From an uncultured Treponema sp. (lineage in GTDB: Bacteria; Spirochaetota; Spirochaetia; Treponematales; Treponemataceae), in NCBI GenBank assembly GCA_910584475.1, contig CAJUBD010000007.1:99216-163215 (forward strand): 64,000 bases of DNA, in the 5' to 3' direction. Position numbers and translations under genes: made by a program. The notes beneath the pieces are model-generated. The model searched no databases. It worked only from the letters and a program-made list of their open reading frames with translations, and was not told the origin of the DNA. Shown piece by piece: positions 24,901 through 33,313 of the stretch (its first letter is position 1; each line of letters begins with the position of its first letter).

Positions 24901-26022
24901 ACTCATCCATCCTATGCAGGTATCCGAGTTCCTCGAACTTGTTTTCGGCGAACCGTTTTGCGGTAAGAATTTGTAGTCAATGTAAGACTTGATTTTGTAC
25001 TCGTACTTAACGCCCCTGTCTTGTTCAGTAAAATTCGTGTCGTCCCAAACAAACGTCTTTCCGGCAACATAGCCATCATAGCCACTAGTCGCGCCTTCGT
25101 TACCAGTGCTTCCATCATAATACAGAGCCTTTTCGATTACTTCATACGCGCCTTTTTCGCCGCGCTTCCTTGAAACCTCGAAATACACGGGATAGTCCGT
25201 CTCAATTATGCCGCCCAAGTCCGAATTTATCGACACTTGCACTTTCGGAGGAAGAGTTATGCTAAGACGAACCTTGTCTTTGTATTCGCCTTCCGACGCG
25301 GTAAATTTCGGCGGCTGCGGACGGCGCAAAGCCATAGTCGCCACGGTTGTTTTTCCGCTGTTTTCCTTTTCGTCAGGCGCGTCCGTCAAATAAGCGTCTA
25401 TCGAATATACATATTTTGAATTGCTTTCCAAATTTTCAAAATCGCAAGAATAAGGGTCATTTCCAGAAACAAGCCGGGAAGTCGTCATACCCGTAGCCGT
25501 GTCTTCCTGTTTCACTTCAAAGCGCAGCTTTTCTTTATAATAGGAAGCGTTTTCCATATCCCAATAAACAGTAATCGTGCTTTCATCCACATCCGCGCCG
25601 CTGAACACCGGCAAAGCGAGGCTCGCGCACGCCTCCGACATCGCGGAAATAGGAGAGCGCGTTCCGTCGGACTTTGCGGCGACTACCCTGTAATAGTCCG
25701 TAGTTCCCGGAGAGACTTTTATTTCATAGGTTATTTCGGCGGTTTCACCCACTTGTACGAATTCTTCGTTCGGGTTGGAAGCCTTATATATATAGTAACG
25801 TTTCGCGCCATCGACGGCGTTCCATGAAAGCGAGATTTTTCGCTTCAAGCCTTGTGAAGCCTTCAGTCCGGTCGGGGCGGAGAGCGTACCTCCTGCGGTC
25901 GTCTTTTCGTTTGGAATTGACGGCGCATCCAAGAGATGTTCGCACGAATTGAATAGAATAAACGGCAACGCGATAAAAAATACAATGAGAATTTTCCTTC
26001 CGAAATCAAAAATCTCTTTCAT
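21967..26022 (-). CDS. Very large fibronectin type III repeat lipoprotein
   Basis: 1351 aa. Signal sequence with lipobox FNSC near residue 27, then many FN3-like repeats with the W-x-x-V-x-G-A-x-x-Y-x-[IV]-Y core (LSWNAVDGAKRYYIYKA, LKWNNVEDAVGYAIVRK, VSWDVPKCAQKNGASSYLYY). A Gly/Thr-rich C-terminal domain follows (ISLTGGWMGRYKRNG). It appears related to the 784-aa protein across the toxin-antitoxin island. AGGAG precedes the ATG. A near-consensus promoter with a G10 tract upstream (26075-26142) suggests on/off or graded expression. Surface adhesin or binding protein is the likely role. Confidence 0.9.
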   Translation of the reverse strand: MKEIFDFGRKILIVFFIALPFILFNSCEHLLDAPSIPNEKTTAGGTLSAPTGLKASQGLKRKISLSWNAVDGAKRYYIYKASNPNEEFVQVGETAEITYEIKVSPGTTDYYRVVAAKSDGTRSPISAMSEACASLALPVFSGADVDESTITVYWDMENASYYKEKLRFEVKQEDTATGMTTSRLVSGNDPYSCDFENLESNSKYVYSIDAYLTDAPDEKENSGKTTVATMALRRPQPPKFTASEGEYKDKVRLSITLPPKVQVSINSDLGGIIETDYPVYFEVSRKRGEKGAYEVIEKALYYDGSTGNEGATSGYDGYVAGKTFVWDDTNFTEQDRGVKYEYKIKSYIDYKFLPQNGSPKTSSRNSDTCIGWMSQRPKFTVSGKMSEGNQYSVNLGIAWDAMGKGDDYKFAIKLEKKNANLSDTGGEESWLANGDENFFATDIKSLERTYSIDKKMYYYTLYVVKSQVSSVNDIKLEENVLETVAASPILVADLNTLPKSAFSVDDGYPDKVVLKLEAENASSVSYKFVRKLNGIEEKEEKLEKVTFVGGLFEDTTVKGGKKYEYVMYATESGDDAISVPSEPKEAMTLGKPEPNIVMEGDGKKKLGYDAIYLEMYEVFGAKSYCLTLGESTKFGGGQTVVFGADGTKTSGEIDASISLVDQKFAITINKPLGYNDARLAGNKASLVVAARGYDGTPENTEKESPAESVGVKVMGPAELKVSGTEPANVAENEITLKWNNVEDAVGYAIVRKMAGNSDNDVFYVDNSDRPKVSLADTTAAGASLCETVFEVKCDGNQYTFVDKGIDTYGINDSWYKNQQKIGWGYEYAYTVLPLLEESDAGQMLGSGGTDAFTVKYNGLKAASGYTYGYGLDVKASKADYANKIKVSWDVPKCAQKNGASSYLYYRKVNDNGDPTSDWTYYSKGIKPEVKDGKAEAEFIVEQPDDLTATDAETNQISRNEVVEYAVRYTQGNVFKSSYVQYLASTKEGSALEPINRGYCFALTGGMQGLEDVSDHKGYEEKLKWMCYDMKARGVGPDGYRLYVKNNNISDKWYTVATFDKDCKLSSSEKTYGDAGENSNIAVTSSGVSAGTVTTIVEPNNTAELGGLLKVLRDYKHYYRIEAYRKNSEGVEIRTSIGGSGADYNTSTEDGSARDGYDYGDTRSVYAYRQITAEEFAKMALIGMARAMELSRGTSNGNWDDGDKRTLLNFETSGYYYAWTTEMVYSFSYNGYIPELKAKSGNIVTGLKLTGVMTGRGGAVGEFPWRYWTGKDDDTITNIIGEYVLGNGTISLTGGWMGRYKRNGPTTRNEGTVTITYGGKELVYNQSSNRINLPLLYSGDSSFKVLNSEEWQ

Positions 26023-26074
26023 ATATTCGCTCCTAATTCATATTTCCCACCAAATATCCAAGCAATCCTAATAC

Positions 26075-26103
26075 AATATAACACAATTTTAACTTCGTGT
26101 CAA
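26075..26103 (-). promoter_or_regulatory. Strong sigma-70-type promoter of the 1351-aa lipoprotein
   Basis: Minus strand: TTGACA (26098-26103), 17 bp, TATATT (26075-26080). The leader to the ATG at 26022 is about 45 nt and carries a ribosome-binding site. Confidence 0.85.
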
Positions 26104-26132
26104 GGATTTTTGCAAGATTTTACTATACTTAT

Positions 26133-26142
26133 GGGGGGGGGG
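26133..26142. promoter_or_regulatory. Homopolymeric G10 tract upstream of the lipoprotein promoter
   Basis: Ten consecutive G on the plus strand (C on the coding strand), 29 bp upstream of the -35 box. Tracts of this length are prone to slippage, and poly-G length upstream of promoters changes tpr expression in Treponema pallidum. Confidence 0.8.
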
Positions 26143-26288
26143 CAAATCGAATTCGCTCGCCCATATTTTTATATCGGCAGGGTCTGTCGCTTTTTTAAGT
26201 TCTGAAAGAATTTTGATTAACTATGGAATTTACTGCGATTTTCACTTCGTGAAACTCTCGCGACAATGACAGAAAGAATCGTGGACGA

Positions 26289-26490
26289 CTATGACGGTAA
26301 GGAGGCGAGCGTGGCAAGAAACTTCAAAAGCGCGCGGACTTCTGTATTCGCCCTCGCGATTTCTTCCCACGCCTTTGAATTATTGACTCTTAAGTCTTTC
26401 AATCTCGGCTTTCAGTGCGGCGATTTCCGCTTGTGCGATTATGCGCTCCTTTTCCAATTGCGCTTGTGCGATGGCTCGTTCCTCCGCGCG
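26289..26490 (-). pseudogene. C-terminal coiled-coil remnant of an Rpn-like nuclease/transposase
   Basis: Minus-strand frames give ERAIAQAQLEKERIIAQAE and LKAEIERLKS, then after a likely frameshift KAWEEIARANTEVRALLKF. This EIAALKAEIERLK style of tail is common in Rpn/PD-(D/E)XK transposase-like proteins. Upstream the frame runs into the 66-bp tandem repeats, where each unit carries a stop. The catalytic domain is absent. Confidence 0.5.
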
Positions 26491-26700
26491 ATGTGGCAAT
26501 ACGCCACTTCGTGTCGTTTTGCTAGCGGAAATTTATTTTACATAATCGCTTACGCGATGTGGCAATACGCCACTTCGTGTCGTTTTGCTAGCGGAAATTT
26601 ATTTCACGACATCGCTCGCGCGATGTGGCAATACGCCACTTCGTGTCGTTTTGCTAGCGGAAATTTATTTTACATAATCGCTTACGCGATGTGGCAATCT
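26488..26700. repeat. 66-bp tandem repeat, three full units plus a partial
   Basis: Unit boundaries (the A of GCGATGTGGCAATACGCCAC) fall at 26491, 26557, 26623 and 26689, exactly 66 bp apart. Units are near-identical; unit 2 differs in TTTCACGACATCGCTCGCG. Each unit contains the GTGGCGTATTGCCAC palindrome. It is likely a strain-variable VNTR. Confidence 0.9.
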
Positions 26701-26711
26701 GTGAAAAACAT

Positions 26712-26880
26712 GTCTTCCTTATTTTTCAACATTTGAGGAAACTTCAGTTTCCGAAATTGTTGAAAATGCCATTTTGCAACGGAGTGAAAAATGGCAGTAA
26801 ATCAGCGAGTTTTGCGAAGCGAAACTCTTTAAACAATGCAACGCATTGCAACTTGAGCATGTCGAAAGTGCGCATTTGGC
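26712..26880. repeat. Hairpin-rich dispersed element downstream of apbE
   Basis: Minus-strand order: GCAATGC/GCATTG stem, GAGTTTCGC/GCAAAACTC stem, linker ATTTACTG, GCCATTTT/AAAATGGC with loop TCACTCCGTTGC, then TTTTCAACA/TGTTGAAAA ending AATAAGGAA. The last two stem-loops and the end match the element inside the DUF3990 gene at 53.6 kb. Confidence 0.8.
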
Positions 26881-26900
26881 GAAAGGCACACAGATTAGGA

Positions 26901-27950
26901 TTAAATTGAGTGGCGATATTTTCGCTGCTCGATTCTTTTTCCTTTCGGCAAAACCAAATCCGCTTCCGCGCCGCGCGTCGCATAAATCGCGCCATCTTTG
27001 TCGATCACCACGCATTCAAAATCCGGGCAGAGCGGACTTTGCGCGAAGCGCGAGACGCTTTGCAAGCCGCATACGAAAAGACTCGTGCTCAAGCCATCGG
27101 CGGCCATGCTGTTCGGGCAGATTACGGTGACGCTCACTATGTCCGTGTGCACCGGAAAGCCTGTCGCGGGATTGAGGAGGTGGCTGTAAAGTTCGCCGTC
27201 CTTTTCAAAAAATCTCTCGTAGCCGCCGCTTGTCACCACGGAACTGTCCTGCACTAAAAGCGTCGCGGCGTTTCCTTCGCCGAACGGATTTTTTATGCCG
27301 ACGCTCCATTTTTCGCCGCGGGATTTTTTTCCATGGACATAGACGTTTCCGCCTAAAGAAATTACGGCGCGGCGCACTTTTTTTTCGCGCAAGATTTTTT
27401 CCACTTCGTCGGCGGCAAATCCTTTCGCAATCGCGCCCAAATCAATTTGAACGCCTTTTTTGGCGAAGTGCACGGTCGGCGCGCCTTCATTTTCCGAAAG
27501 AATTATGTTTTTATAGCCGACAAGCGGCATCACGCGCGCGAAATCCTCTTCGCTCGGAACGCGCGGATTTTCTCCCGTAACGTTCCAAAGTTTTACGAGC
27601 GAACCGACAGTAACATCGAACGCGCCGCCTGAAAGTTCGCAAAAGTCGAGCGCAGTTTTCAGCACCGTAAAAAAATCTTCGCTCACGCGCACTTCATGCT
27701 CGGCGGCATTTTCGTTCACGCGCGAGATTTCAGAGGACGGAGAATAATTGTTGAAGACACTTTCAATTTGCCGCAAGCGCGAAAAAATTTCCGAATACAA
27801 TTCTTCGCTTGAATCTTCATACAAATTGACCGAGCAAATTGTATTGAAGACAAACTGCGACTGGGCGGAAAATTTCTTTTGAAAACATCCGCTCAATCCG
27901 AACGCGAAAAAAATTGAAAATGTCAAAAATGCGCGAACGCGGTTATGCAA
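26901..27950 (-). CDS. apbE: FAD:protein FMN transferase, lipoprotein form
   Basis: 349 aa. ApbE attaches FMN to Thr in partner flavoproteins such as NqrB/C or RnfD/G subunits, outside the inner membrane. Lipobox LSGC at residues 19-22. Family motifs: FDVTVGSLVKLWNVTG, DLGAIAKGFAADEV, SLGGNVYVHG, and a C-terminal HLLNPATGFPV followed by CPNSMAADGLSTSLFV (metal-binding D/T). The start is a TTG that overlaps the upstream stop by 8 bp, with AAGTGACGG before it. This points to translational coupling with the small membrane gene. No Rnf/Nqr genes are in the window. Confidence 0.92.
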   Translation of the reverse strand: MHNRVRAFLTFSIFFAFGLSGCFQKKFSAQSQFVFNTICSVNLYEDSSEELYSEIFSRLRQIESVFNNYSPSSEISRVNENAAEHEVRVSEDFFTVLKTALDFCELSGGAFDVTVGSLVKLWNVTGENPRVPSEEDFARVMPLVGYKNIILSENEGAPTVHFAKKGVQIDLGAIAKGFAADEVEKILREKKVRRAVISLGGNVYVHGKKSRGEKWSVGIKNPFGEGNAATLLVQDSSVVTSGGYERFFEKDGELYSHLLNPATGFPVHTDIVSVTVICPNSMAADGLSTSLFVCGLQSVSRFAQSPLCPDFECVVIDKDGAIYATRGAEADLVLPKGKRIEQRKYRHSI

Positions 27951-28158
27951 GAACCGTCACTTCTTTTTTGAGAATCACGGTTATCAAATCTACCAGCCAC
28001 AAAATGCCGAAAAGATTCGCCGTGAAAATCTGCACGATGCCGATGATTACAGGCAGAGTTTTTCCGCTCGTAACGCGCGCGAGAATTCCGTAGATGTCGT
28101 ACAAAATCACCAAAATGATTTTTACGACCCAATCAAGTCCCTTGACTCCCTTTGCCAT
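27943..28158 (-). CDS. Small integral membrane protein upstream of apbE
   Basis: 71 aa with two or three hydrophobic segments (WVVKIILVILYDIYGIL; LPVIIGIVQIFTANLFGILW). AAGGAGG lies 6-7 nt before the ATG. It overlaps apbE by 8 bp. The family is not named with certainty; similar short membrane proteins occur widely in anaerobes. Confidence 0.8.
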   Translation of the reverse strand: MAKGVKGLDWVVKIILVILYDIYGILARVTSGKTLPVIIGIVQIFTANLFGILWLVDLITVILKKEVTVLA

Positions 28159-28159
28159 A

Positions 28160-28367
28160 ATGGCCTCCTTGTTTTTTGTTGTCGAAAACGCGATTTCGCA
28201 ACGGAGTGAAAAATCGTTAGCAAGCCCGCGCGAGCGGGCAGTAAATCGCGAGTTTTTGAAAAAAACTCGTATTTAAATCAGCAACGCGAGTTTTTCGCAA
28301 AAAAAATAAAGTGAAAAACTCGGTAGCAAATCGCAAGACTTGCGTACTATTTTAGTTGCTGATTTAA
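28160..28367. repeat. Hairpin-rich element whose outer stem pairs with the upstream gene's last codons
   Basis: TTAAATCAGCAAC at 28273-28285 is a perfect 13-bp inverse of 28355-28367, which encodes the final Leu-Asn-Gln-Gln of the HAD gene. Inside lies a CGAGTTTTTC/GAAAAACTCG stem. Further down (minus strand) are a GCCCG/CGGGC stem and CGATTT/AAATCG with loop TCACTCCGTTGC. It may also terminate the HAD gene. Confidence 0.75.
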
Positions 28368-29138
28368 AATATTTGCCAAAATCACCGCGTCCGCAATTTG
28401 CGCCGCCAGTTCAATTTGCAAGTCGGGCTTTTGCGCGAGCATTTTTTCGCGGTCGCCCATTCCGCCAAGCACGGCTGCCGTGAACGTTCCCGCCGCATTT
28501 CCCGCGCCGATGTCCGTGTAGCTGTCGCCGACCATAATCGTTTCTTCAGGCGCAATCGGAATGAATTCCGTTTCGCTTCCGTCCGAATCTTTTTTGGAAT
28601 TGCGCTCGATTTCACTTTGAATTTTTTGATTGATTTTTTCAAGCGCGGCGAAAATTCCGTCTGGCGCAGGCTTTAAGTTTTTCACTTGCTCAGGACCGAT
28701 TGGGGCATCGAAATATTTTTCGATTTTAAAATGCCTTAAAATTTGCCGCAAAATTTTCGAAGGCTTGTTCGTAACGATTCCCATTCGAATGCCCGCCGCC
28801 TTCAATTTGGCTAGCATTTCCGCAAAGCCCGGATAAAGCTTTGTTTTTACGATGGCGTGCGAATAATAATACTGCAAATAGTCCGCGTGGATTTTATCGA
28901 ATTGCGACTGCGGAATTGGAAGAGGGCTTTCGATGTCGAGCCTTTTGGAATTCTTGATCGCGCGCTCAATCAAAGCGACAGAGCCGTTTCCGACAAAAGT
29001 ACGCATTTTCGCATAAGAGACAGTTCTCATTCCGTGCGCCTTGAGCGTCGCGTTCACGGCATCTGCAATGTCGGCAGCCGAATTGATTATCACGCCATCG
29101 CAGTCGAAAAGCACGGCACGAATTTGTTTTTGTTCCAT
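28347..29138 (-). CDS. HAD-superfamily hydrolase, phosphoglycolate phosphatase-like
   Basis: 263 aa. Motif I AVLFDCDGVIINS, motif II VTNKPSK, the motif III lysine in LKPAPDGI, motif IV IMVGDSYTDIGAGNAAG. The ATG at 29138 is used; the frame extends to a TTG at 29147. Relative to typical Gph (about 220 aa) there is an insert of about 25 residues before motif IV (SEIERNSKKDSDGSETEF). The substrate is undetermined. The last codons take part in the downstream inverted repeat. Confidence 0.88.
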   Translation of the reverse strand: MEQKQIRAVLFDCDGVIINSAADIADAVNATLKAHGMRTVSYAKMRTFVGNGSVALIERAIKNSKRLDIESPLPIPQSQFDKIHADYLQYYYSHAIVKTKLYPGFAEMLAKLKAAGIRMGIVTNKPSKILRQILRHFKIEKYFDAPIGPEQVKNLKPAPDGIFAALEKINQKIQSEIERNSKKDSDGSETEFIPIAPEETIMVGDSYTDIGAGNAAGTFTAAVLGGMGDREKMLAQKPDLQIELAAQIADAVILANILNQQLK

Positions 29139-29224
29139 AAATCTCAATTTCCCTTTTTATGAAATTTTAGCTGTAATATCCATGTTTACAACTATCGCTT
29201 ATTACACACTACCTATTACTTTTT

Positions 29225-31399
29225 TCAAAACTTTTTGTGCAGACGCTGGACGAATTCAAACCTGCCCACAGAATATTCTTTTTCTTCGCCGTCCACAATC
29301 AAGTTCAGATAAACTCCGTCTTGAAATTTCGTCTTGTCAATGCCCACGGGATTTCCCACTTTGAGCTCCGCGCCTTTTGAAAGCCGAAAAAGAATTCGCT
29401 CTTTGTTGCGCAACGCTTGCTCGATGATGCGCACCTTGCCTTGATAGTCCATTCCACGCGCGGATTTTTTTTCTACGGGAATTGTCGGCGCGCGCAATTG
29501 CGCTGAATTGACAATCATTTTGGAGGCGGCCATATCGCGCAAAGTGTCTTTCTGTTCGTCGGAAAGTTCGAGCGCGTCTATGCTTTTGAAAATGTTCTGC
29601 AAAAAAGATTCCTTCTCTTCAGATTTTTTTTTCTCCGAATTTTCGTTCGCCTTCTTTGAAGAATTTTTCGCGGATTTTTTTTCACCGACATTTTCATCAG
29701 ATTTTTTTGACGCGATTTTTTTCGCGCTCGCCGACTCGCCAAAAAGCGAGCGTGAATTTCCGATTTTTGAAAAATGCGATTCTGCGTTTTTGTTTTCCGA
29801 GGTTTTTATTTTTCCGGCGTTTTCTATTCCGCATCGTTTTAAAAGCCGCTCGACTTTCGCCTCGTCCGCGCAATCAAGCAAAAAAATTCCATGCGCGAGT
29901 CGTTCAAAAATATGTTGTTTCAAATGCGAATTTTGTTCGGCGAGCGCGGCGGATTTTCCGTCGAGTTTTATGACGAAGCCTTTGTAAATCGAAATCGACT
30001 TGTATGCGTCTTCCCATTCTTTCAGCGAAATTTCAAGCGGCTCGGGCAATTTTAAATCCGAACTTTCCTGCAAAAATTCGATTATGCTTTCGCTGTCCGT
30101 TCCAGAATCCAGCGCGCGGATTACCGAATCTTTGTTGATTTCAAATTGCGCCACCGTATCGAATTTTACGATGTCCGCGAATTTCACGAGCGGAAAGATT
30201 TTGTTCGGCGCGAAACCTTGCATCAGCGTTATGTTGAACGCGCTGTCCGTTTTGAGCATCGCCTGTTTTTGCGCATCGGGATTCGGCGCGCAAAATTTCG
30301 GATTTTTGAAAATAACTTTGTCTGAAATATTTTCTTTTGAAACATTTACAATTCCAAGCGTTTCAGCGTAATTCAAAAGCCGTTCAAAAAATTCGTTCAG
30401 CGTCCCAGGCTCGCTTTGAAAATCCTCGCCTTGCTCGTGGCTTCGCACGATTTTTGAAAATCGGCTCGGTCGCGAATATGAAAAGTATTCTAGGGAATTT
30501 TTCGCGCAAAGCAAATATGTGTACCGTAAAAAGACACTTTCCCGAAATCCATTTCGCGGAATTGCGTTGAGCGCGTTCAAAAAAATTTCAGCGTAAAGCC
30601 GTGTGCGCTCTTTTGAAGAATGAACAGGAATCGCCGCTAGCAAATAAATGATTTGCTCGCAACTTTCCAATTCGGAAAACGCTTCGATTTCGTTCCAATT
30701 CAATTCGAGCGAACCTTCATTTTCTTTTACCAATTCCAAGTTTATGAACGCGCGCGACAAAAGTTTGAGTCGTTCGAGCTGTCCTGGAAATTTTTCTTTG
30801 AGTTCATCTTCGGAGCGTTTTTTGAAAGTGCCGTCAAGTTTGCAAACATTCTTATTTTTCGCGATGTAACTCAAAAATGCCGCCACAAGTTCCGCGCCCG
30901 CGCAGTCGCTCGCTTCGGGAATTTTTATTGAAAAAGAAGATTCTGGACAAAGATTTTCCGCAATCAGAACATCGCCCAAAGTTTGCGACAAAATCGGATT
31001 TATTTTGTAAGTCGAGCCAAATCGCCGCGAGGAAAAATCTTCGTAAATCAAAAGCCGCGACTTCAACTCTTGCAAATGGCGTTGTGTCTTTTCTTCATTG
31101 AAATCTTTTCCAAAAAATTCTTTTAGAGTTTCAAGGTTTGCGTCGGAAATAAATTTGATTGCGGACAAAAGCAAAATGTCTTGTTTGGAAAGCAACGCGA
31201 CGATATTTTTTTGCGTTTCTTCATTGCGCAAAAACGCTTCCAACTGTTCGAGCAATTTTTGTTTGTTATACGGCGTTTTAACTTCACCCAAATAAAGTCG
31301 CATCGTCATCAGAAAATCGCTGTCCTCAAGACGAATAAAACATTTTCGCCAATCATCAAATTCGTCATCATAAAAAGCCGAATCAAAATTCCGTGCCAT
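29225..31399 (-). CDS. Helicase-associated partner protein of XPB
   Basis: 724 aa. The central region (ITLMQGFAPNKIFPLVKFAD through IYKGFVIKLDGKSAAL) resembles the Helicase_C_3/XPB-N-like domain found in proteins encoded next to bacterial XPB. A low-complexity Lys/Ser/Glu linker (about residues 575-625) precedes a C-terminal strand-rich domain (FQDGVYLNLIVDGEEKEYS). The ATG at 31399 is chosen because GGGAG lies just upstream, inside the rejected longer start. It is 54 bp downstream of the helicase gene on the same strand. It is probably a regulatory or DNA-binding partner in repair, analogous in position to Bax1 in archaea. Confidence 0.8.
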   Translation of the reverse strand: MARNFDSAFYDDEFDDWRKCFIRLEDSDFLMTMRLYLGEVKTPYNKQKLLEQLEAFLRNEETQKNIVALLSKQDILLLSAIKFISDANLETLKEFFGKDFNEEKTQRHLQELKSRLLIYEDFSSRRFGSTYKINPILSQTLGDVLIAENLCPESSFSIKIPEASDCAGAELVAAFLSYIAKNKNVCKLDGTFKKRSEDELKEKFPGQLERLKLLSRAFINLELVKENEGSLELNWNEIEAFSELESCEQIIYLLAAIPVHSSKERTRLYAEIFLNALNAIPRNGFRESVFLRYTYLLCAKNSLEYFSYSRPSRFSKIVRSHEQGEDFQSEPGTLNEFFERLLNYAETLGIVNVSKENISDKVIFKNPKFCAPNPDAQKQAMLKTDSAFNITLMQGFAPNKIFPLVKFADIVKFDTVAQFEINKDSVIRALDSGTDSESIIEFLQESSDLKLPEPLEISLKEWEDAYKSISIYKGFVIKLDGKSAALAEQNSHLKQHIFERLAHGIFLLDCADEAKVERLLKRCGIENAGKIKTSENKNAESHFSKIGNSRSLFGESASAKKIASKKSDENVGEKKSAKNSSKKANENSEKKKSEEKESFLQNIFKSIDALELSDEQKDTLRDMAASKMIVNSAQLRAPTIPVEKKSARGMDYQGKVRIIEQALRNKERILFRLSKGAELKVGNPVGIDKTKFQDGVYLNLIVDGEEKEYSVGRFEFVQRLHKKF

Positions 31400-31452
31400 A
31401 AATTCTCCCATAAAAAGTCAAGAGCGAAATTGCAATTTCATTCTTGGCTTTT
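31400..31452 (-). repeat. Short hairpin leader element
   Basis: Between helicase stop and partner start: CAAGAATGAAAT / ATTTCGCTCTTG form an imperfect stem around TGC, then GACTTTTTATGGGAG. This matches the right end of the elements in the ldhA and arsR leaders. Confidence 0.6.
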
Positions 31453-31453
31453 G

Positions 31454-33313
31454 TCATAATATGCCACTTTGCACAAGCGCGCGTTCTTGAATCTGTTCCA
31501 AATCCGCCGCATCGTTGTACAAAATAATTTTATACGAATAGCCTTGCTCCGCCAAAAATTTCTGCCTGTTCGAACCGAAGTCCTCGTCGGAAGTGCGCCG
31601 TGTTATAATCGTGAAAAATTTTGAAGTGCCGGAAAATTTTTCATTGGGCTTGTTCAAATTTTTCGGACGCAAAATTCTTCCCAAACGCTGCGCTTCTTCC
31701 TGACGGCTTCCGAACGCGCCAGAAAGTTCCACCGCCATCGAAGCGTCGGGCAAATCCACCGCGAAGTTCGCCACTTTCGAGACTACGATGACCCGATTTT
31801 TTCCACTGCGGAAATCCGCGTAAATTTTTTCGCGCTCGGCGTTCGGCGTTTTTCCAGTGATGAGCGGCACGCAGAGCAGCGCGGCGATTTCCTTCAGCTG
31901 CTTCAAATATTGTCCGATGACCAAAATCTTGTCGGCGGAGAACCTTTCCACCAATTCTTTTGCCACTTGGATTTTCGCGGGATTCGTGCTTGCGATTTTA
32001 TGCTTTTCGCGAGGCGTGGCCACGGCGTATTCCAATTCGAGATTATCCGGCAAATTCACGCGCAATTCGATGCACTGCGCGCTCGCGATGAATCCAGTTT
32101 TTTCCAACTCTTTCCACGGAATGTCGTAACGTTTAGGTCCTACCAAACTGAAGACGTGTCCCTGACATCCGTCCTCGCGAACGAGAGTCGCGGTAAGCCC
32201 TACGCGACGCACGGCCTGCAATTCCGCCACCACGCGGAAAACCGGCGCGGGCAGCAAATGCACTTCGTCATAAATTATCAGGCCCCACGCCCTTTCGCGG
32301 AAAATCGAAAAATGCACAAACGGACTTTCTTTGTCCGGCCTCCATGTCAAGATTTGATATGTGGCGACGGTTACGGGCGCGATTGTTTTACTTTCGCCAG
32401 TGTATTCGGCGATTTGGTCGCGCGTCAAAAATGTCTTGTCGAGCAATTCGTCAATCCATTGATGCACGGCGGTAACATTCGTCGTAATGATCAGCGTGCT
32501 TGTTTTCAGCATCGACATTATCTTCATTCCGACAATGGTTTTTCCTGAGCCGCACGGAAGCGCGATTGTGCCAAATCCCGTTCCAGGTCTTTTGTCCGCC
32601 ACGATTGACTCGGCAGCTTCTATTTGATATTCGCGGATGACAAGCGGATTTCCCGACAAAGTTTTTTCGCGCAAATTTATTTCAAGAGCCTCGCCTTCGC
32701 GCAAAGGAGCCTCGTCTTTTACAGGCCATCCGAATTCCAAAAGCTTTTGCTTTACGATTCCTCGGTCGGTGAGCGCGAGCAAAAAACAATTTTCTTTTTC
32801 GCAAGGCATTAAAAATTTTTTCGTGGCGGAATTGTTTTGTATTTGTTTGAAAATGTTTTCGTCCGCCGCTTCAAGGCAAAGAAATTCTTTTTCTTGCGAA
32901 ATCGAATTTTTTTCGATTGGCGCAGAATTTGTTTCCTCCGAATTTTCAGGGTTTTCACCTGATGACTTTTCCTCAATTTGAACAAGGCGCAATTTTCCAA
33001 AACGCTCGGCAGTTTCGCAAATCCACACTTCCACATTCTGCGGAATTTGATAGCGGCTGAATTCGCGCAAAGTCTGGATTATTTGCCGCGTGGAAATCCC
33101 TGAACTAGCGGCGTTCCACAAGGAAAGAGGCGTTAGTCGGTAAGTGTGCAAATGTTCGGGCGAACGTTCAAGTTCCGCAAACGGAATGAGCGCGTTGCGG
33201 CATTCTTCAAAGCGAGGTGCGTGCACGTCGAGCAAAACAGCGCGATCACTTTGCACGATCAGAGGATTTTGAAACTGTTCGATTTGCGCCGCGCTATATT
33301 TTGAACTGGTCAA
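31454..33313 (-). CDS. XPB/Rad25-family DNA repair helicase
   Basis: About 619 aa. SF2 helicase: Walker A ALPCGSGKTIVG, DEVH box LIIYDEVHLLPAP, motif III GLTATLVREDG, motif VI EEAQRLGRILRP, plus the RED-like RED residue trio in VREDG typical of XPB. The N-terminal 200 residues form the XPB damage-recognition-like region with an acidic Ser/Glu/Asn linker. There is no ATG near the 5' end. A TTG at 33313 with GGAAGG a few bases upstream is preferred; TTG at 33334 is the alternative. Either overlaps the 3' end of the MCP gene, so the two are translationally linked. Confidence 0.88.
   Translation of the reverse strand: MTSSKYSAAQIEQFQNPLIVQSDRAVLLDVHAPRFEECRNALIPFAELERSPEHLHTYRLTPLSLWNAASSGISTRQIIQTLREFSRYQIPQNVEVWICETAERFGKLRLVQIEEKSSGENPENSEETNSAPIEKNSISQEKEFLCLEAADENIFKQIQNNSATKKFLMPCEKENCFLLALTDRGIVKQKLLEFGWPVKDEAPLREGEALEINLREKTLSGNPLVIREYQIEAAESIVADKRPGTGFGTIALPCGSGKTIVGMKIMSMLKTSTLIITTNVTAVHQWIDELLDKTFLTRDQIAEYTGESKTIAPVTVATYQILTWRPDKESPFVHFSIFRERAWGLIIYDEVHLLPAPVFRVVAELQAVRRVGLTATLVREDGCQGHVFSLVGPKRYDIPWKELEKTGFIASAQCIELRVNLPDNLELEYAVATPREKHKIASTNPAKIQVAKELVERFSADKILVIGQYLKQLKEIAALLCVPLITGKTPNAEREKIYADFRSGKNRVIVVSKVANFAVDLPDASMAVELSGAFGSRQEEAQRLGRILRPKNLNKPNEKFSGTSKFFTIITRRTSDEDFGSNRQKFLAEQGYSYKIILYNDAADLEQIQERALVQSGIL

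Noticed and set aside
26266..26736. 156-aa plus-strand protein with 22-residue repeats
   Set aside because: The open frame is a by-product of the 66-bp repeat period. There is no ribosome-binding site, and the DNA is antisense to a coiled-coil remnant.
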